Notes: generated by a model not told the origin, from the letters alone. DNA of 35,542 nucleotides from Spirochaetales bacterium (GCA_028532905.1 JAQQAM010000208.1:1-35542), one strand, 5' to 3'. Shown: positions 6,921 to 15,644, numbered from the stretch's first letter. Program-made: numbers and translations.

Positions 6921-8252
6921 GTGAGCAGCAATTTCGATTTCAGAATTAAATCTCTCGGGGAATGTAAAATACCGTCTCCCATGCCCTTTTCCAATATAAA
7001 AGGGGACAGCATTGCCAATTTTGTGAATGAAGATCAGTATGTGCTTCATTCTGTGACCTACGGTGAAAACCGGGATAAGGAAAATATCCACGAGTTTGCT
7101 CTCGAGATGGCAGGTCCCAGAGAAAAAATCTTCTTCAATCCGGGACATGTTCATGCGGGTATTGTGACCTGCGGCGGTCTGTGTCCGGGGCTGAACGGTG
7201 TGATCAGAGCCATTGTAAGAACCCTCTGGCAGCGATACGGTGTGAGACGAATTTCCGGTATCCGCTACGGTTATGTAGGATTTATGCCCGAGGAAAAGCT
7301 ATCCCCCATGCCCCTTGATCCTGATGTTGTTGATGATATTCATAATATGGGCGGAACCATTCTGGGCTCAGCCAGAGGCGGTTCAGATGTCATTAAAATT
7401 GTTGATGCTCTGGAACAGCTTAACATGAACATGTTGTTTACCATTGGAGGAGACGGAACCCAGCGCTGTGCTCTTGAGGTAACAGAAGAGATTGAAAAGA
7501 GGGGTTTGAAAATTGCGGTTGTGGGTATTCCCAAGACCGTTGACAATGACCTGAAGTTTATTGATAAGTCCTTCGGATTTGATACAGCTGTCTCCAAAGC
7601 GGAAACGGCTGTCCATGCGGCACATGTGGAAGCAAAATCAGCAATGAACGGCATGGGTCTTGTCAAGGTAATGGGACGGGAAGCCGGCTTTATTGCCGCC
7701 CATACCACACTGGCCACCAGCGATGTCAATTTCTGTCTTATTCCGGAGGTTCCATTTGAACTGGAAGGTGAAAACGGACTGCTCCGTCAGTTGGAGAAGA
7801 GGCTGGAGAGAAGAGACCATGCGGTTATTCTTGTAGCCGAAGGTGCCGGTCAGGAACTGTTGAAGGCAACAGGTGAAACCGATGCCAGCGGCAATAAAAA
7901 ACTGGCGGATATCGGAGTTTTTCTGAAAGATAAGATTACCCAGCATTTCAAGGATATCGGTTGGAATGCCAGTCTGAAATACATTGATCCCAGTTATATG
8001 ATCAGAGCATCCCGTGCCAATCCCAATGATTCACTATACTGTGCCAGGCTTGGCGCCAATGCGGTTCATGCCGCCATGGCAGGAAAAACAGGTATGCTGG
8101 TGTCAGAATGGAATAATTCCTTTGTGAATGTGCCCACTCAGATGGCTGTTCATCAGAAGAACCAGGTGGATCCGGAAAGTCCACTTTGGAGAGATGTACT
8201 GGAAGCGACACAGCAGCCTATTGTTTTGAAGGATGATATAAAGAAAAAATAA
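6921..8252 (+). CDS. pfkA: 6-phosphofructokinase (divergent, spirochaete/protist-like clade)
   Basis: It phosphorylates fructose-6-phosphate to fructose-1,6-bisphosphate in glycolysis. The protein is 443 residues, longer than the 320-residue bacterial ATP enzyme, with an N-terminal extension of about 75 residues. Core motifs are TCGGLCPGLN (83-92), GGTILGSARGG (144-154), GGDGTQ (176-181), the catalytic loop PKTVDNDL (204-211) and MGREAG. The residue after GGD is Gly, as in ATP enzymes, while the catalytic loop has Lys205, as in PPi enzymes and in some ATP-using enzymes of the same long clade. The phosphoryl donor is therefore uncertain, with ATP favoured. I chose GTG at 6921 because GGAGG lies 5 bases upstream. 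An in-frame TTG at 6903 lacks this. It faces pgi across a shared terminator. Confidence 0.9.
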   Translation: MSSNFDFRIKSLGECKIPSPMPFSNIKGDSIANFVNEDQYVLHSVTYGENRDKENIHEFALEMAGPREKIFFNPGHVHAGIVTCGGLCPGLNGVIRAIVRTLWQRYGVRRISGIRYGYVGFMPEEKLSPMPLDPDVVDDIHNMGGTILGSARGGSDVIKIVDALEQLNMNMLFTIGGDGTQRCALEVTEEIEKRGLKIAVVGIPKTVDNDLKFIDKSFGFDTAVSKAETAVHAAHVEAKSAMNGMGLVKVMGREAGFIAAHTTLATSDVNFCLIPEVPFELEGENGLLRQLEKRLERRDHAVILVAEGAGQELLKATGETDASGNKKLADIGVFLKDKITQHFKDIGWNASLKYIDPSYMIRASRANPNDSLYCARLGANAVHAAMAGKTGMLVSEWNNSFVNVPTQMAVHQKNQVDPESPLWRDVLEATQQPIVLKDDIKKK

Positions 8253-8287
8253 TCCTGTCAGTTGAATCGGTTCTCTGAATGAGAACC

Positions 8288-8347
8288 AAAAAAAAGACCG
8301 GATCAGAACAAGGAGGTATCCCCGTTCTGAGTACCGGTCTTTTTTTT
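8288..8347. terminator. Bidirectional terminator between pfkA and pgi
   Basis: GACCGG (8296-8301) pairs with CCGGTC (8334-8339), and TCAGAAC (8303-8309) with GTTCTGA (8324-8330). The stem is flanked by eight A on the left and eight T on the right, so it can stop transcription from both convergent genes. Confidence 0.92.
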
Positions 8348-8360
8348 ATCAGAACTGAAA

Positions 8361-9938
8361 TCAGATATTCAGAAGTTCTGAAAAGGCTTTGAGAGCCGGG
8401 TCCATATCATCACCACCGGCAAGAACCTGCCCGGCCAGAATCTTACCCAGCTGTACTCCCTCCTGGTCAAAGGAGTTGAGGTTCCAGACAAACCCCTGAA
8501 ACATGACCTTGTTTTCAAAGTGAGCCAGAAGGGCACCCAGTGCTTTGGGAGTGAGCTGTTTTCCCATAATGACAGAACTTGGCCGTCCGCCTTCAAAGTT
8601 TTTGTTGGCATTCTCATTGGGGCTTCCCTTGGCAAAGGCAACAATCTGGGCGACCAGATTGGCTTTCAATTTCTGCTGGCTTGTGGATCCTTCATAATCC
8701 AGGTCCGAATTGATCTGGGCGTCCAGAAACCCGATAAACTGAAGAGGTACAATATCAGTACCCTGGTGGAGAAGCTGGTAGAAGGAGTGCTGTCCATTGG
8801 TTCCAGGTTCACCGAATATAACGGGTCCTGTGGCATAGTCAACAGCTTTTCCGTCTCTGTTAACGGACTTTCCGTTACTTTCCATATCCATCTGCTGCAG
8901 GTGGGCAGGAAAGCGGGAAAGAGCCTGGCTGTAGGGGAGGACTGCTGTTGTGGGATAGCCCAGCACATTTCTTTCAAATACACCCAGAAGGGCATCCAGC
9001 ATGGACGCATTGCTGCGAATATCGCTGTTAAGAGCCAGTTTGTCCGCTTCCGCTGCTCCGGCAAGGATATCGCTGAAAACAGAATAACCGAAAGCCAGAG
9101 ACAGCACAGCTCCGCCTACAGCCGATGTGCTGGAATAGCGGCCGCCGATAAAATCATCCATATAGAATGCATCCAGGACATCAGAAGAACCTGCAAGAGG
9201 ACTGGTTTCACTGGTCACGGCAATCATATGTTTTGAAGGATCAAAACCGCTGATACCGGCTTGTTTGGATTTTTCTATAACAAAATTTCTATTGGCCAGA
9301 GTCTCCTGTGTCGTTCCGGATTTGGATACCAGAATAAACAATGTCGTTTCCAGGTCCAGTCCGGAAAGGACGGCATTCGCATCATCCGGGTCCACATTGG
9401 AGATGAAAGCAGCCTTCATAACAGGCGGACAGATGTTCTCCAGTGACAGATAGAGAGCCCGGGGACCGAGGTCGGAACCGCCGATGCCGATCTGCACCAC
9501 TGTGTCAAATTTCTTTCCTGTTGATCCTTTGATTTCACCGGCATGAACTGCAGCAACAAAGGCTTCAATTCTTTTCAGCTGTTCAAGGTAGAACTCTCTC
9601 TGGTTCTTTCCCTCATACATCACGGCTCCCGCCAGTTCTCCCCTGGTCAGCTGGTGCAGAACCATCCGGTTTTCTCCGGTGTTCACAAAGGATCCGGATA
9701 GGAGATCCTTGTATTTTTCAATCAGCTGCTGATCATCAGCCAGCGCCTGAAGCTGATCTATGAGCTTCTCATCCACTCTTTTGGCGGCATAGTTGTACTG
9801 AAGACCGCCTCCTGCATTGATATTGGCTTTTTTTATTCCTTCGGAAGTCAGAAGAACATTCTTCTGAATATCCTCAGATCGGGCCTGAAGCGCTTTATAG
9901 CTCTCCAGGGTGTCAAGATTTTTATACTGAATAGACAT
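8361..9938 (-). CDS. pgi: Glucose-6-phosphate isomerase
   Basis: It interconverts glucose-6-phosphate and fructose-6-phosphate in the cytoplasm. The 525-residue protein carries the sugar-phosphate-binding motifs VQIGIGGSDLGPRAL and VSKSGTTQETLAN, the DFIGGRYSSTSAVGG block, GEPGTNGQHSFYQLLHQGTD, and a C-terminal signature ending in the conserved lysine at about residue 499. In that last signature the usual Glu of GVExxK is Gln (GVQLGK), while the lysine is kept. ATG at 9938 has AGGGGG 5 bases upstream. The gene has its own promoter and shares a terminator with pfkA, so the two converging genes handle adjacent glycolytic steps. Confidence 0.97.
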   Translation of the reverse strand: MSIQYKNLDTLESYKALQARSEDIQKNVLLTSEGIKKANINAGGGLQYNYAAKRVDEKLIDQLQALADDQQLIEKYKDLLSGSFVNTGENRMVLHQLTRGELAGAVMYEGKNQREFYLEQLKRIEAFVAAVHAGEIKGSTGKKFDTVVQIGIGGSDLGPRALYLSLENICPPVMKAAFISNVDPDDANAVLSGLDLETTLFILVSKSGTTQETLANRNFVIEKSKQAGISGFDPSKHMIAVTSETSPLAGSSDVLDAFYMDDFIGGRYSSTSAVGGAVLSLAFGYSVFSDILAGAAEADKLALNSDIRSNASMLDALLGVFERNVLGYPTTAVLPYSQALSRFPAHLQQMDMESNGKSVNRDGKAVDYATGPVIFGEPGTNGQHSFYQLLHQGTDIVPLQFIGFLDAQINSDLDYEGSTSQQKLKANLVAQIVAFAKGSPNENANKNFEGGRPSSVIMGKQLTPKALGALLAHFENKVMFQGFVWNLNSFDQEGVQLGKILAGQVLAGGDDMDPALKAFSELLNI

Positions 9939-9964
9939 GATTGCCCCCTGTTAATAGTTTCTCA

Positions 9965-9993
9965 ATTATAATTGGACAGCTTCTCCTCTTCAA
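9965..9993 (-). promoter_or_regulatory. Promoter for pgi
   Basis: On the minus strand TTGAAG and a perfect TATAAT are separated by 17 bp. The -10 box is 26 bases upstream of the pgi ATG. Confidence 0.75.
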
Positions 9994-10029
9994 TAGCCTT
10001 AGAGGATTCAATAAGACTATTCGGGGCAG

Positions 10030-10055
10030 AAAAAAGGCTGCTCCCGAGAGCAGCC
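10030..10055 (-). terminator. Terminator of the arginine operon
   Basis: On the minus strand GGCTGCTC pairs with GAGCAGCC across a 4-base loop, followed by six T. It lies about 20 bases after the argG stop. Confidence 0.93.
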
Positions 10056-10076
10056 TGATCTGAAGGTCAGATTATT

Positions 10077-11351
10077 TTATTTATCATGGAAGGACGCCGC
10101 CGTTCCCTTGATCTTAAGGGCCTGACCGGAATCATCCTGAAGTCTGTTCTGTACCATGGCAGTTACACCGGTTGAAATACCGTAGAGGTTGATAAAACCT
10201 TCTGCATCGTGGTGGTCATAGCTGGATTCTCCAAAGGAGGCCAGGTCTTCCAGATACAGAGCATAGGGTGATTTTCTTCCGGCAACAAAAGCATTGCCCT
10301 TGTACATGACCAGTCTGACAGAACCTGTTGTGTACTCTGTTGTTTTCTTCATAAACTCTTCCAGAGCATAGCGGCTGGTGGTGTACCATTTTCCGGCATA
10401 CACCAAGTCGGCATAATCCAGTGCCAGTTTCTGCTTCAGGTGGAGGGCATCGTTATTGATGGTGAACATCTCAAGATCCCGTAAGGCTGTGTGCAGGAGT
10501 GTTCCCCCGGGAGTTTCATACACACCCCGGCTTTTCATTCCCACCAGTCTGGTTTCAACTATATCCACCCGACCGATGCCGTGGGCCGCCGCCTTTGTAT
10601 TCAGTTCCTGAAGAAGCTCGTAGGCGCCCATTTTTGTACCGTTAACAGCAACAGGAATCCCTTCTTCGAAGTCAATCACAATTTCTTCTTCGGTTTCCGG
10701 AGCATCCTTGGGAGCGGTTGTCAACTGGAACATGGGTTCCTGGGGTCTGTTCCAGGGATCTTCCAGGTCGCCGCCTTCATGGCTCATATGCCAGACATTC
10801 CAGTCTCTGGAATAGATATTTTTCTTGGAGATCTGACCCAGGTTGATATTGTGTTTTTCGGCATATTCAATGGCGTCTTCTCTGGAGCGGATGTCCCAGA
10901 TTCTCCAGGGAGCGATCACCTTGAGATGGGGCGCCAGGGCCTTGTAGGTCAGTTCGAAACGAACCTGGTCATTTCCCTTGCCTGTACAGCCGTGACACAG
11001 GGCATCACAGCCTTCGGCCAGAGCAATATCCACCTGGTATTTCGCCTGTATCGGTCTGGCAATGGATGTTCCCAGAAGGTACTGCCCTTCATAGATGGCT
11101 CCGGCTCTGACCATGGGATAGATGTAGTCTTTTGTCAGTTCTTCCCTCAGGTCGGCAAGGAAGTATTTGGAGGCACCTGCATTCAGGGCTTTCTGCTCCA
11201 TTCCTTCCCAGTCTTCATCCTGTCCGACATTGGTACAGATGGCAATAACCTCTGCATTGTCGTAGTTTTCCTTCAGCCACTGAATAATAATGGATGTATC
11301 CAGTCCGCCGGAGTAGGCCAGGGCGATTTTTTTTATTTTACTGTCGCTCAT
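10077..11351 (-). CDS. argG: Argininosuccinate synthase
   Basis: It joins citrulline and aspartate using ATP to give argininosuccinate, the penultimate step of arginine synthesis. The 424-residue protein opens with the ATP-pyrophosphatase loop AYSGGLDTS (12-20) and has GCTGKGNDQVRFE, the SRDWNVWHMSHEGGDLE region and the GRVDIVETRLVGMKSRGVYE block typical of ArgG. Its ATG overlaps the argD stop by 4 bases (ATGA). It is the last gene of the operon, followed by a terminator. No argH (the next step) or argF is in the window. Confidence 0.97.
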   Translation of the reverse strand: MSDSKIKKIALAYSGGLDTSIIIQWLKENYDNAEVIAICTNVGQDEDWEGMEQKALNAGASKYFLADLREELTKDYIYPMVRAGAIYEGQYLLGTSIARPIQAKYQVDIALAEGCDALCHGCTGKGNDQVRFELTYKALAPHLKVIAPWRIWDIRSREDAIEYAEKHNINLGQISKKNIYSRDWNVWHMSHEGGDLEDPWNRPQEPMFQLTTAPKDAPETEEEIVIDFEEGIPVAVNGTKMGAYELLQELNTKAAAHGIGRVDIVETRLVGMKSRGVYETPGGTLLHTALRDLEMFTINNDALHLKQKLALDYADLVYAGKWYTTSRYALEEFMKKTTEYTTGSVRLVMYKGNAFVAGRKSPYALYLEDLASFGESSYDHHDAEGFINLYGISTGVTAMVQNRLQDDSGQALKIKGTAASFHDK

Positions 11352-12547
11352 AATGTCTCCTTGATCACTTCAAATATAATATTGACTCCCTTCAGGAGTT
11401 CCTGTTTGCTGATTACAAGAGGGGGGACCATTCTCAGAACATCGGACCCGGACCTCAGCAGCAGTAAGCCTTTGTCTCTGCAGCCGTTCAGAATATCAGG
11501 TATTTTGTCAGTGGACAGTCCCTCTATCCTTAAGCCGCACATCAGTCCCTTTCCAAGTATTTCACCGGACAGCCCCTCTGTATCCATTGCCTCCTGAAGA
11601 ATCCCTTTCAGGTAATCTCCTTTTTCGGAGACAGAATCCAGAAAATCAGGGTTGTTTATCTTCTCCAGTACCTTCAGAGCCACCTGGCAGGTGACAGGTC
11701 CGCCGCCGAATGTCGTCCCATGGTCTCCGGGCTTTAAAAGATCATTCACTTTAGCCGGTATGAGGGTGGCGGAAAGAGGCAGTCCGGCGGCCAGTGGCTT
11801 GGCCAGTGTAATAATGTCTGCTTTCAAGCCGCAGGCCGTTGAGGCAAAAAGAGAACCAGTTCTTCCCAGACCTGTCTGCACTTCATCTGCAATGAGAAGG
11901 GCATTGTTCTTTTCACAGAAACTGTTCAAAGCCTGAATCATTTCATTGCTCAGACTGACCAGCCCGCCTTCTCCCTGTACGACTTCAACAATGACTCCCG
12001 CAATGCTCTGTGCCCCTTCAAAGTTTTTCAGAGCTTCAACATCATTGAAGGGAAGAACTGTACAGCCGGGGATGAGGGGTGAAAAGGGAGCCTTGTACTT
12101 TTCTGTCGCCGTGACACTGAGGGCGCCCATGGTTCTTCCATGAAATCCGGAAGAGAAAGAGATAAAGTCTGCGGCTTTCTCTCCCTTTGTTTTTTTTCCA
12201 TAGAGTCTTGCATACTTGAGGGCGGCTTCGTTTGCCTCTGTACCGCTGCTGCCGAAATGGACCGCTGCAAAATGACCGGCAGAGGTTAACTGTTCCGCCA
12301 GTTCGACGGTGGGTTCGGTGGTGTAGAGGTTCGAAATATGGATGAGTTTTTTCATCTGATCATAGGCCGCTTCGGCCAGATCATCCCGTCCGTATCCCAG
12401 GGCATTAACTGCGATGCCCGATCCGAAATCAAGATACTCATTGCCTGCTTTGTCATAAAGGTAACAGCCTTTTCCGTATTCAATCTGCAGAAAGGTGTCG
12501 GCAAAGTTTTTAGGCAGAGGCGGTTTTTCTATTATATAGGGTTTCAT
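11348..12547 (-). CDS. argD: Acetylornithine aminotransferase (class III, PLP-dependent)
   Basis: It converts N-acetylglutamate-semialdehyde to N2-acetylornithine with glutamate as amino donor. The 399-residue protein has FGSSGTEANEAALK (98-111), the FHGRTMGALS block (135-144), the PLP-binding Asp in IADEVQTGLGRTG (Asp221) and the Schiff-base lysine in ITLAKPLAAGLP (Lys250). The operon context with argB/argC makes the arginine role much more likely than other class III aminotransferase roles. Its ribosome site (GGAG) is 11 bases from the ATG. A closer ATG at 12551 is out of frame and soon stops. A hairpin lies in the 59-bp gap to argB. Confidence 0.95.
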   Translation of the reverse strand: MKPYIIEKPPLPKNFADTFLQIEYGKGCYLYDKAGNEYLDFGSGIAVNALGYGRDDLAEAAYDQMKKLIHISNLYTTEPTVELAEQLTSAGHFAAVHFGSSGTEANEAALKYARLYGKKTKGEKAADFISFSSGFHGRTMGALSVTATEKYKAPFSPLIPGCTVLPFNDVEALKNFEGAQSIAGVIVEVVQGEGGLVSLSNEMIQALNSFCEKNNALLIADEVQTGLGRTGSLFASTACGLKADIITLAKPLAAGLPLSATLIPAKVNDLLKPGDHGTTFGGGPVTCQVALKVLEKINNPDFLDSVSEKGDYLKGILQEAMDTEGLSGEILGKGLMCGLRIEGLSTDKIPDILNGCRDKGLLLLRSGSDVLRMVPPLVISKQELLKGVNIIFEVIKETL

Positions 12548-12564
12548 TCATTTTATTCTCCAAG

Positions 12565-12586
12565 GTCCGGCATGCGCGGGCCGGAC
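12565..12586. other. Hairpin in the argB-argD gap
   Basis: Perfect 7-bp GC-rich arms GTCCGGC and GCCGGAC flank an 8-base loop. No T-run follows on the minus strand, so it is not an ordinary terminator. It could affect mRNA stability or relative expression inside the operon. Confidence 0.5.
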
Positions 12587-12606
12587 ACAACTTCAGGGTA
12601 ACCGGG

Positions 12607-13383
12607 CTACAGTGTTATGGTAGATCCCTTGTTCCCGGATATAATTTTTTCCAGGTCTCCCGGATTCTCAAAATTACTGATTTGTATTTCTGATACACCC
12701 TGTCGGATTGCTGCCAGAGAAGATCTGACCTTCGGGATCATTCCCCCCTGAATCTCTCCATTGCCTATTGATTCTTCAATGGATTGTTCATTCATTGAGG
12801 AGACAACGGCGCCTTTTATAAGAATTCCCGGTATGTCCGAGATAAAAATCAGATCATCCGCTTTCAGTGCTGCAGCAACAGCCAGAGCCGCTTCATCTGC
12901 ATTTATATTCATTCCCCGTCCCCCAGCATCTGTGCTGACGGATGAGACCACAGGAAAAAAATGATTCTTCAGAAGGAGTTCCAGAAGTGTGGGATCTACT
13001 GACTGTACCGCTCCCGTCCTGTTTTCTTCTTTTCCTGAACCTGTCGCCGGGGTTGACAGGATCAGAGCGCCATCGGCTCCTGAGAGGCCGACAGCATTCA
13101 GTCCCGCCTGCTGAAACAGCCTGACCAGATGCTTGTTCATAAGGCCTGCAAGTCCCATGTCCACAAGATCCATCTCTGCTGCCGAGGTCATTCTTTTTCC
13201 CTCTACAAAACGGGGTTCAATCTCATACTGCTTCTGTATGGCACTGACCGCTGCCCCTCCGCCGTGAACAAGGACAACTCTGGCTCCCCTGGATATGATG
13301 CTTTTTATGTCCAGAGCCATTTCTGCCATTAGGCCGGATGATTCAGCTGCTTTTCCGCCGGTCTTGACTACAATCGTCTTCAT
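12607..13383 (-). CDS. argB: Acetylglutamate kinase
   Basis: It phosphorylates N-acetylglutamate, the second step of arginine synthesis. The 258-residue amino-acid-kinase protein begins with the phosphate-binding VKTGGKAAE, then LVHGGGAAVS, a mid-region AVGLSGADGALI, the NINADEAALAVAAALKADDL block and IQGGMIPKVRSSLAAI near the C-terminus, all in the expected order. It lacks the N-terminal helix of arginine-inhibited hexameric enzymes, so feedback inhibition by arginine is less likely. Its ATG shares one base with the argC stop (TAATG). Confidence 0.95.
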   Translation of the reverse strand: MKTIVVKTGGKAAESSGLMAEMALDIKSIISRGARVVLVHGGGAAVSAIQKQYEIEPRFVEGKRMTSAAEMDLVDMGLAGLMNKHLVRLFQQAGLNAVGLSGADGALILSTPATGSGKEENRTGAVQSVDPTLLELLLKNHFFPVVSSVSTDAGGRGMNINADEAALAVAAALKADDLIFISDIPGILIKGAVVSSMNEQSIEESIGNGEIQGGMIPKVRSSLAAIRQGVSEIQISNFENPGDLEKIISGNKGSTITL

Positions 13384-14420
13384 TATATCTCTCCATGAAT
13401 CCTTAATCCGGCAGTTTCATCAAAGCCGAAACGGATATTCATGTTCTGAACGGCCTGGCCGCTGGCTCCCTTAATCAGATTATCGATCACTGAAAAAAGG
13501 ATCAGCTTATTCCCTTCCAGATGCCAGGAAATGTCACAGCGGTTGGAGCCCCAGACTTGTTTGGTTTCCGGAATAGCCGGAAATACGGTTTTAACAAAGG
13601 GACTGTCTCCATAGGCTTTTTTATAAAGATCCATCATTTCCTGATCGGACAGGGAATCAGCAAGTAGACAGCTGCTTGTGATTGCCATTCCCCTTTTCAT
13701 GGGAACCAGATGAGGTACAAACAGTAATTCCGTTTGGCTGTCGGCTTTCTGAAGTTCCTTGAGGATCTCCCAGGAGTGTCTGTGGACGGTTCCAGGAGAG
13801 TATGCACAGATGTTTTCCGACCGTTCTACAAGAAGATTGCCGATTTTGGCCTTTCTGCCGGCTCCGGAGATTCCGGATAAGGCATTGACCATGATAGTAC
13901 CGCTGATCAGCCCCTTTTCTGCAAGAGGCAGGAGAGGAAGCAGGGTCGCCGTGGGATAGCAGCCGGGATTGGCGATCAGGTCGGCACCGGCTATTTGATC
14001 TTTGTATACTTCCGCCAGACCGAAGACTGCCTCTTTCTGCAATTCAGGTCTGGGGGGCTTTTCACCATAGGCTTTTTCAAAGAGAAGAGGATCTTCTATC
14101 CTGAAGTCCGCCGAGAGATCAATGACAACAGATTTTCCGAAGAATGGATCACAGACAGCCGCAGATGCCAGATGGGGGAGTGCTGAAAAGACAACATCCG
14201 GTTCACAGGAAACAGCCTCTTCCACAGAGACATAATTTCCTCCGCTGAGGCTCATTTTATCACATATGGACGGATGAAGCCCTGCATCTGTATTTAAAAC
14301 AGACGTGCCGGCAATCGATGAGGAAACAGGTATTATCTGTTCTATATCCGGGTGGACACTCAACTGCCTGAGCAGTATCTGACCGGTATAACCGGTGGCT
14401 CCCAATACAACTGCTTTCAT
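13383..14420 (-). CDS. argC: N-acetyl-gamma-glutamyl-phosphate reductase
   Basis: It reduces N-acetylglutamyl-phosphate with NADPH to the semialdehyde, the third step of arginine synthesis. The 345-residue protein has the nucleotide-binding start VVLGATGYTGQ (4-14), the DLSADFRIED block (101-110), the catalytic cysteine in ANPGCYPTATLL (Cys154) and LSGISGAGRKAK, matching the family in length and order. It is coupled on both sides by TAATG overlaps, to argR upstream and argB downstream. Confidence 0.97.
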   Translation of the reverse strand: MKAVVLGATGYTGQILLRQLSVHPDIEQIIPVSSSIAGTSVLNTDAGLHPSICDKMSLSGGNYVSVEEAVSCEPDVVFSALPHLASAAVCDPFFGKSVVIDLSADFRIEDPLLFEKAYGEKPPRPELQKEAVFGLAEVYKDQIAGADLIANPGCYPTATLLPLLPLAEKGLISGTIMVNALSGISGAGRKAKIGNLLVERSENICAYSPGTVHRHSWEILKELQKADSQTELLFVPHLVPMKRGMAITSSCLLADSLSDQEMMDLYKKAYGDSPFVKTVFPAIPETKQVWGSNRCDISWHLEGNKLILFSVIDNLIKGASGQAVQNMNIRFGFDETAGLRIHGEI

Positions 14421-14893
14421 TACTCAATCTCCAGTTCGGGAATCATGTTTTTTAATGTAGCCATAAACTGCTGGGAACTGAGGTTCTCTTTCATTACTAT
14501 GAGAATTGTATCGTCACCGGCAATGGTTCCCAGAATTTCATCCATTTCCAGGTTGTCCAGGGCAATGGCAACTGTGTCTGCATGACCGGCAAGAGTTTTC
14601 ATTATGCATAGATTGGCTGAAAAGCTGATGGAAAGGAAACCTCTGGTGATATCATTGATATACTGCTGGGTGGATTCCATCTCTTTTCTATTCCTGGGAA
14701 GGGTATAATAATATCCGTTATTACCATCTGAGACCTTACCCACTTTCAGCAGTTTCAAATCCCGGGACAAAGTGGCCTGGGTTACTGACACTTCTTCTTT
14801 CTGCAGGAAGGCAAGGAGCTGTTCCTGACTGGTGATATGGTATTCATTGATAATACGTTTAATAGACTTTAATCTGGCAGTTCTGCTGTTCAT
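14420..14893 (-). CDS. argR: Arginine repressor ArgR
   Basis: This hexameric transcription factor binds ARG boxes when arginine is plentiful. The 157-residue protein has an N-terminal winged helix-turn-helix (about 23-50, with VTQATLSRDLKLLKVGK) and a C-terminal arginine-binding/oligomerisation domain with HADTVAIALD (104-113) and GTIAGDDTILIV (122-133, the GDDT motif). It is the first gene of the operon it should control. GAGGAAAG directly precedes the ATG, and two ARG boxes lie just upstream, so autoregulation is likely. Confidence 0.96.
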   Translation of the reverse strand: MNSRTARLKSIKRIINEYHITSQEQLLAFLQKEEVSVTQATLSRDLKLLKVGKVSDGNNGYYYTLPRNRKEMESTQQYINDITRGFLSISFSANLCIMKTLAGHADTVAIALDNLEMDEILGTIAGDDTILIVMKENLSSQQFMATLKNMIPELEIE

Positions 14894-14906
14894 CTTTCCT
14901 CAACCA

Positions 14907-14924
14907 TATGAATATATATTCGTA
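14907..14924. promoter_or_regulatory. ARG box 1 (ArgR operator)
   Basis: TATGAATATATATTCGTA matches the ARG-box pattern TGAAT-4 A/T-ATTCA with one mismatch. It lies between the argR ribosome site and the transcription start. Box 2 follows after 3 bp, the spacing known for ArgR half-operators, with a centre-to-centre distance of 21 bp (two helical turns). Confidence 0.85.
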
Positions 14925-14927
14925 ATA

Positions 14928-14945
14928 GATGAATAAATATACATA
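14928..14945. promoter_or_regulatory. ARG box 2 (ArgR operator overlapping -10)
   Basis: GATGAATAAATATACATA matches the ARG-box pattern with one mismatch in the right half. It covers the -10 hexamer of the operon promoter, so bound ArgR would block RNA polymerase. Confidence 0.82.
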
Positions 14946-14964
14946 CAACTGAGTATTTGTTCAA
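14936..14964 (-). promoter_or_regulatory. Promoter of argRCBDG
   Basis: On the minus strand TTGAAC and TATATT are separated by 17 bp. The predicted start is near 14929, inside ARG box 2. Confidence 0.7.
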
Positions 14965-14997
14965 GATAGCAGGAATGACTTTCCTGATAGTTTCACT

Positions 14998-15636
14998 CTA
15001 TTGTTCCGCCCCGTGTTCTATCAGGAGGTCCTTGAGGGTTTCATATTGACGCCAGGTCGCATACATCAGGGGGGTGTATCCTCTTTTATCCATGATATTT
15101 ACTTCAGCCCCCCTTGAAACCAGAGCTTCTGCAGTTTCTCTGAGACCTTTCTGTACAGACAGGAGCAACGCTGGTACTCCCGCCGATGAAACTGTGTTCG
15201 GTTCGGCACCGTGTTTGACAAGTTCAAGAGATGTTAGTTCCATATTTCTGGAAATAGACATAATCAGAATACTGTTCCCGTACTGATTTATAAAATTCGG
15301 ATCACCACCGGCTCTCACCATAGCTGCCGCAGTCTGTTCCATGTCTCTGAGAACAGCAAGATACAGCACTGAGTCTCCTTCGCTGTCATATTCATCAGCT
15401 CTGGCTCCTGCGTTTACAAGAGCGACACCCATCTGATCATTATTATAAAGTATAGCCAGGTGAAGAGCTGAACGTCCACGGGAATCATACACATTGGGAT
15501 CGTCAAGTTCTCCCAGGGCAGAATGGAAACTCTGAATATTCTGTCTGGCAATGGCTCTGAACAGATCATCTTCCGCATCAGCGAAAAGGGAAAGAACAGG
15601 AATGAAAAGCAGCAAAAGTACAGTACGTTTAAACAT
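14998..15636 (-). CDS. Exported ankyrin-repeat protein
   Basis: The 212-residue protein begins with a signal peptide (MFKRTVLLLLFIPVLSLFADA, cleavage probably after about residue 21). Five ankyrin repeats fill the rest, with landmarks SRGRSALHLAILYNN, SEGDSVLYLAVLRD, QYGNSILIMSISRN, SAGVPALLLSVQKG and KRGYTPLMYATWRQ. Such repeats bind other proteins, and the signal peptide puts this one in the periplasm. The partner is unknown. The gene is separated from argR by about 100 bases holding the arginine operator, reads the same way and has its own promoter upstream. Confidence 0.88.
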   Translation of the reverse strand: MFKRTVLLLLFIPVLSLFADAEDDLFRAIARQNIQSFHSALGELDDPNVYDSRGRSALHLAILYNNDQMGVALVNAGARADEYDSEGDSVLYLAVLRDMEQTAAAMVRAGGDPNFINQYGNSILIMSISRNMELTSLELVKHGAEPNTVSSAGVPALLLSVQKGLRETAEALVSRGAEVNIMDKRGYTPLMYATWRQYETLKDLLIEHGAEQ

Positions 15637-15644
15637 ATCTACCT

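Noticed and set aside
10491-11597. 368-codon plus-strand frame over argG/argD
   Set aside because: It lies antisense to two certain genes and crosses their junction; composition is Cys/Phe/His-rich as expected of a shadow.
12549-12551. Alternative ATG for argD with better ribosome-site spacing
   Set aside because: It is out of frame with the aminotransferase and reaches a stop after 13 codons.
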